33,723 nt of DNA, from assembly GCA_947625465.1 (NCBI GenBank), contig CANQOK010000029.1:1-33723 (forward strand), written 5' to 3'. The notes beneath the pieces are model-generated. The model saw only the letters and a program-made list of their open reading frames with translations, was not told the origin of the DNA and did not search any database. Position numbers and translations under genes: made by a program. Below are positions 30,511-33,723 of this stretch, piece by piece (position 1 is the stretch's first letter; each line of letters begins with the position of its first letter). This DNA comes from an uncultured Lachnospiraceae bacterium. GTDB lineage: Bacteria > Bacillota > Clostridia > Lachnospirales > Lachnospiraceae.

Positions 30511-31636
30511 TTGTATTGTGATCGGGTGCGGATTCGCCGGCAGTACGGCAGCCAGACGGCTGGCGGAACGGGGAAAACGGGTTCTGATCCTGGAAAAGCG
30601 GGATCATATAGGCGGCAACTGTTATGATGAAAGGGATGCGTACGGAATCCTGATCCACCGGTACGGGCCGCATATTTTTCATACAAACTCAAAAAAAGTA
30701 TACGAGTTTCTTTCCCGTTTTACGGAATGGACAGAATACCGGCATGAAGTCGAAGCAAAGATCGGGGAATCTTATGTTCCGGTGCCGTTTAATTTCCATA
30801 CGCTGAGACTGCTCTATGGAGACAGGGCGGAACGTCTGGAGCGGAAGCTGACAGCGGAATACGGAGAAGGAAGCCGGGTGCCGATCCTGGAATTGCAGAA
30901 CAATCCGGATCCGGAGATCGCGCAGATTGCGGCCTATGTGTATGACAATATTTTTTTGCAATATACCATGAAACAGTGGGGACAGCGCCCGGAGGAAATC
31001 GACCGTAGCGTGACGGCAAGAGTGCCGGTCGTGCTGTCGGAGGACGACCGCTATTTTCAGGATGTGTATCAGGGAATGCCGAAGGACGGATTTACTGCTC
31101 TTTTTCGGCGTATGCTGGCGCATGAAAATATTACGGTATGCCTGTCGGCGGACGCGAAAACCAGGATCCGCTTTCAGGACACAGAGATTTTGTTTGACGG
31201 AGAGGCGTACAGCGGGACTGTGATCGCGACCGCTCCCGTGGATGAATTGTTTGATTTTCGGTTCGGAATGCTGCCTTACCGGACTTTAAACTTTGTGACG
31301 GAGCATTTTTCAAAAGATTCTTATCAGCCGAAAGCGGTGATTAACTATACGGTCAGCGAGGCGTTTACGCGGATTACGGAATATAAGAAGCTGACCGGAC
31401 AGCAGGCCGCCGGGACTACGATCATGAAGGAATATCCGGCTCCCTATACCGGAGCGCGCGGACAGATCCCTTATTATGCTGTATCAAATCCGGAAAGCCG
31501 GGCGCTTTACGCGCGATACCGGCAGCTGGCAAAGCAGTATCCGAAACTGCACCTGCTGGGACGGCTGGCGGAGTACCAGTATTATAATATGGACGCCATT
31601 GTGGAAAAGGCGCTGTGCCTGGCGGAATCTCTTTAA
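30503..31636 (+). CDS. glf: UDP-galactopyranose mutase
   Basis: A 377-residue flavoprotein that interconverts UDP-galactopyranose and UDP-galactofuranose, the donor of galactofuranose for surface glycans. It has the N-terminal FAD motif VIGCGFAGSTAARRLAERG, EKRDHIGGNCYDE, RYGPHIFHTN, the substrate-side FNFHTL region, and the C-terminal LLGRLAEYQYYNMDAIVEKAL, all diagnostic. AAGGAAG precedes the ATG inside the end of the protease gene, so translation is likely coupled. A family 2 glycosyltransferase follows 33 nt later and is a candidate user of the product, although its acceptor is unknown. Confidence 0.94.
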   Translation: MYDCIVIGCGFAGSTAARRLAERGKRVLILEKRDHIGGNCYDERDAYGILIHRYGPHIFHTNSKKVYEFLSRFTEWTEYRHEVEAKIGESYVPVPFNFHTLRLLYGDRAERLERKLTAEYGEGSRVPILELQNNPDPEIAQIAAYVYDNIFLQYTMKQWGQRPEEIDRSVTARVPVVLSEDDRYFQDVYQGMPKDGFTALFRRMLAHENITVCLSADAKTRIRFQDTEILFDGEAYSGTVIATAPVDELFDFRFGMLPYRTLNFVTEHFSKDSYQPKAVINYTVSEAFTRITEYKKLTGQQAAGTTIMKEYPAPYTGARGQIPYYAVSNPESRALYARYRQLAKQYPKLHLLGRLAEYQYYNMDAIVEKALCLAESL

Positions 31637-31669
31637 ACGATTGACGATGTAAAAAAGGACTGAAATAAA

Positions 31670-32686
31670 ATGAAGATGATATCGTTTGCAGTACCCTGTT
31701 ATAATTCACAGGATTATATGCGAAATTGTATCGAGAGCCTGCTGACGGGCGGCGATCGGGTTGAGATCCTGATCGTAGACGACGGGTCGAAAGACAATAC
31801 CCTGCAGATTGCAAGGGAGTATGAAAGCCGTTATCCCGATTTGATCCGAGTGATCCATAAGGAAAACGGAGGACATGGAGACGCGCTGATGGCAGGGCTT
31901 GCGGCTGCCGTCTGCCCGTATTTCAAAGTAGTAGACAGTGATGACTGGGTGGATACCGAAGCGCTGCAGCAGGTCCTGGATGTGCTGGAGACGCAGTGGA
32001 AGAAACGAAAGCCCATTGATATGCTGATCACCAATTATGTATACTGCAAACAGGGAGCCAGAAGGCAGAAGGTGATGCGGTATACCGGCGCGCTGCCTGT
32101 CAACCGGATGTTTACCTGGAATGACCGGCTGCATATTAAAAAGTGGCACTACATTCTGATGCACTCCGTTACCTACCGTACGGAATTAGTCCGCCGGTCC
32201 GGGGTGCGGCTTCCGAAGCATACCTTTTATGTGGATAATATTTATCTGTATCAGCCGCTTGCCTATATGAAGAATCTGTATTATTTAGATGTCAATCTCT
32301 ATCAGTATTATATCGGCCGGGCAGATCAGTCTGTGAATGAGCAGGTAATGGTCGGACGGATTGATCAGCAGCTTCGAGTCAATAAGATGCTGTTCCGCAT
32401 TTATAACGCGGCGGATAAATCTGTGCCCAATCTGCATAAGTATATGCTGCAGTATATGGATATGATGATGTGCGTCGCGTCTGTTTTTCTGAACATTGAC
32501 GGCAGTGAACGGGCGCTCTGCAAAAAACGGGAGCTGTGGGGATATTTAAAGCGGATCAGTCCCGGACTGTACCGGAAAATGCGCTGGTCCCTGTTTGGCA
32601 TTATCATGAACTTACCCGGTAAAGCCGGCAGAGCCATTGGCAATGCCGCATACCGGGTAACGCAGAAAATATTCGGCTTTAATTAG
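31670..32686 (+). CDS. Glycosyltransferase family 2
   Basis: A 338-residue GT-A fold enzyme. The N-terminal strand and nucleotide site are SFAVPCYNSQDYMRNCIESLL and ILIVDDGSKDNT (DDG at 37-39). The metal motif is VVDSDDWVD (89-92), and ENGGHGDALMAGLAAA between them is typical. The C-terminal half, with many Tyr and Arg residues, has no membrane helix, so it probably acts at the inner face of the membrane. The donor could be UDP-galactofuranose because glf is just upstream, but that is inference. AAAGGA lies about 10 nt before ATG 31670; a second ATG at 31676 is possible. Its stop is one base from the stop of the convergent gene. Confidence 0.9.
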   Translation: MKMISFAVPCYNSQDYMRNCIESLLTGGDRVEILIVDDGSKDNTLQIAREYESRYPDLIRVIHKENGGHGDALMAGLAAAVCPYFKVVDSDDWVDTEALQQVLDVLETQWKKRKPIDMLITNYVYCKQGARRQKVMRYTGALPVNRMFTWNDRLHIKKWHYILMHSVTYRTELVRRSGVRLPKHTFYVDNIYLYQPLAYMKNLYYLDVNLYQYYIGRADQSVNEQVMVGRIDQQLRVNKMLFRIYNAADKSVPNLHKYMLQYMDMMMCVASVFLNIDGSERALCKKRELWGYLKRISPGLYRKMRWSLFGIIMNLPGKAGRAIGNAAYRVTQKIFGFN

Positions 32687-32687
32687 A

Positions 32688-32999
32688 TCATTTTTCCTCT
32701 CTGTATTTATCCCAGAGGACAACGATCTTTTCCCATCCGTAGGTTGCCACGAACGCGACAAAGAAGGACAGGACAGCGGCTCCGGCGATATAATACCAGC
32801 ACAGCTCCAGATTTTTCATATCGATATAAGCGAATGCGGCCAGTAAGGTAATGACAATGGATAAGACCAGAACCTGAAGCCGTGTATGGATCCGCCGGAA
32901 TAACCCGATTCCTTTGGTAACCTGTGTGATCACAGATACGGTAAAAGCCAGAAGCCCTACGATTGTGATCAGCTGGGTTCCGTTGGCGATCAATTCCAT
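32688..32999 (-). CDS. Small three-helix membrane protein, holin-like
   Basis: A 103-residue protein with three hydrophobic segments (about 9-25, 42-60 and 69-90) and a charged C-terminus (KYREEK). Size, a short polar loop with basic residues after the first helix, and WYYIAGAAVLSFFVAFVATYGWEKI resemble holin-like proteins found in clostridial prophages and also scattered in chromosomes. No lysin or phage gene is nearby, so lysis is not implied. AGGGGG lies 8 nt before the ATG. It follows tspO by 24 nt on the same strand, so the two probably share the promoter at 33520-33549. Function unknown. Confidence 0.72.
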   Translation of the reverse strand: MELIANGTQLITIVGLLAFTVSVITQVTKGIGLFRRIHTRLQVLVLSIVITLLAAFAYIDMKNLELCWYYIAGAAVLSFFVAFVATYGWEKIVVLWDKYREEK

Positions 33000-33023
33000 G
33001 GGATTTACCCCCTATCTGTCCTG

Positions 33024-33488
33024 TTAATTCAGGATATATACCATAATATTCAGATAAGCGGCAAAAAGACACCACAGCAGATAGGGGATCTGCAGATAAG
33101 CGGCGATCGGTTCGATCTGGTAAAACCGTTTGATCATAATGACGATCAGTACGATCAGCGCGATCAGCCAGAAAAACGCGAACAGGTACCAGGAAAATCT
33201 GAAAAACAGAATACTCCAGAAGAAATTAAAGAATAGCTGGAGCGCATATACCGACAGGGCGTTTTGTTTTCTCGGATCTTCGGAACGATAGATGATGTAC
33301 GAGGACAGGCCCATTAAAATATAGAGAATCGTCCAGACGATCGGAAAGAGTACGCCCGGCGGGCTGAGCGGAGGCTGTTTCAGTCCGGCGTAAGCGGTCA
33401 TATTGCCGCTGAAAAGAGCTGAGAGCGTACCGACTGCCAGCGGGATCAAAATGGCGATCACAAGTTCACTTTTGATTTGAATTTTCAT
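33024..33488 (-). CDS. tspO: TspO/MBR family tryptophan-rich sensory protein
   Basis: A 154-residue, five-helix membrane protein, the usual size. Family signatures: KQPPLSPPGVLFPIVWTILY after the first helix, LQLFFNFFWSILFF in the middle, and AAYLQIPYLLWCLFAAYLN near the end. Bacterial TspO proteins bind porphyrins and related tetrapyrroles and take part in stress responses; the transport role is debated. ATG 33488 has GGAG 10 nt upstream. A promoter with the same architecture as that of the SpoVB-like gene lies just before it, which suggests expression in the mother cell during sporulation. The holin-like gene follows in the same direction. Confidence 0.93.
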   Translation of the reverse strand: MKIQIKSELVIAILIPLAVGTLSALFSGNMTAYAGLKQPPLSPPGVLFPIVWTILYILMGLSSYIIYRSEDPRKQNALSVYALQLFFNFFWSILFFRFSWYLFAFFWLIALIVLIVIMIKRFYQIEPIAAYLQIPYLLWCLFAAYLNIMVYILN

Positions 33489-33519
33489 ATTGGGAAGTCT
33501 CCGGAAAAGTTTTCTGGAA

Positions 33520-33549
33520 TACTATATGAAAGAAAAACAGGGGATATGC
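33520..33549 (-). promoter_or_regulatory. Candidate mother-cell sigma (sigma-E/K type) promoter of tspO
   Basis: On the minus strand: GCATATC (33543-33549), 14 nt, CATATAGTA (33520-33528). The -35 heptamer, the spacer length and eight of nine -10 bases are identical to the element before the SpoVB-like gene. The tspO leader would be about 25 nt. Confidence 0.52.
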
Positions 33550-33585
33550 TATTTGCGTTTAAAATGTGCCGTTCACGTCATTTTA

Positions 33586-33614
33586 TTGAAAACCGACCGT
33601 AAAAATAATATAAT
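33586..33614 (+). promoter_or_regulatory. Strong sigma-A promoter at the right edge
   Basis: TTGAAA (33586-33591), 17 nt, TATAAT (33609-33614). It points out of the window, divergent from tspO, to a transcript starting near 33621. Confidence 0.7.
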
Positions 33615-33650
33615 ACAGGCAGAATCAATCTATTTTTAAGGAGGAGAAGT

Positions 33651-33674
33651 TTGAAACTAAGAGGTGGCGGATAG
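33651..33674 (+). CDS. Seven-codon reading frame with strong ribosome site (possible leader peptide)
   Basis: AAGGAGGAG (33638-33646) is followed 4 nt later by TTG and a frame reading MKLRGGG, then TAG at 33672-33674. It lies about 30 nt into the transcript from the promoter at 33586. It may be a leader peptide for a gene beyond the window, a coincidence of a strong purine tract, or the start of a broken gene. A 6-bp hairpin with an ATAT loop (33701-33716) follows. An ATG at 33709 (MVAKN...) has no ribosome site. The rest of the transcript is cut off. Confidence 0.3.
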   Translation: MKLRGGG

Positions 33675-33723
33675 AGCATAAAATTGAGCATCACAAATAA
33701 GCCATCATATGGTGGCCAAAAAT

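Noticed and set aside
1-33723. CRISPR arrays, tRNA or rRNA genes, insertion sequences, integrases, attachment sites
   Set aside because: No regularly spaced repeats, tRNA-like cloverleaf patterns, transposase or integrase motifs, or paired terminal repeats were seen by reading.

Overview
The window looks like chromosomal DNA of a spore-forming, low-to-medium GC Firmicute, most likely a Lachnospiraceae-type Clostridium relative. The reasons are a PolC-type replicative polymerase inside the pyrH-frr-uppS-cdsA-dxr-rseP-ispG-polC cluster, spore-associated families (a SpoVB-like flippase and a LysM/GH18 cortex-lytic type protein), strong AGGAGG ribosome sites, sigma-A promoters and candidate mother-cell sigma promoters. 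No tRNA, rRNA, CRISPR array or recognisable insertion sequence was seen.

Region 1 (1-2358) is the end of a peptide secretion locus. It holds the 3' part of an NHLP-type bacteriocin-export ABC transporter, a 65-residue unknown protein coupled by ATGA overlap to an ECF-type sigma factor, and two tandem Nif11/NHLP-like precursor peptides closed by a strong terminator. The precursors have nearly identical 59-residue leaders ending in a Gly-Gly site and short amphipathic cores (16 and 14 residues). The cores lack Ser/Thr/Cys clusters. This is the best candidate for an undescribed system here.

Region 2 (2387-5354) is on the minus strand: a DUF4143-type AAA ATPase with its own promoter, preceded by a SpoVB-like polysaccharide flippase with a sigma-E-like promoter. 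Region 3 (5326-7095) is a nifS/iscU pair for Fe-S assembly with a strong promoter and a terminator. Region 4 (7183-18623) is the long housekeeping operon for UMP kinase, ribosome recycling, undecaprenyl diphosphate, CDP-diacylglycerol, two MEP isoprenoid steps, a site-2 protease and PolC. Here the site-2 protease carries three PDZ domains and PolC carries a pentapeptide-repeat linker.

Region 5 (18627-20470) has a spore-type LysM/GH18 hydrolase and a NUDIX hydrolase. Region 6 (20484-29643) has an arginine flavour: carAB behind a promoter that overlaps a near-consensus ARG box, then a UDP-sugar pyrophosphorylase and argS, a bidirectional terminator, a small divergent membrane protein, and a carbamoyltransferase resembling ornithine carbamoyltransferase. 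The carbamoyltransferase lacks the usual ornithine-binding motifs, and its promoter overlaps a perfect 15-bp palindrome.

Region 7 (29656-32686) is a CPBP membrane protease, UDP-galactopyranose mutase and a family 2 glycosyltransferase, suggesting surface glycan synthesis. Region 8 (32688-33723) is a minus-strand TspO plus holin-like pair. Its promoter has almost the same architecture as the SpoVB-like gene's, suggesting sporulation expression. At the right edge a strong plus-strand promoter drives an unexplained transcript with a seven-codon reading frame. All homology statements are from recognition of motifs and family patterns, not from searches.
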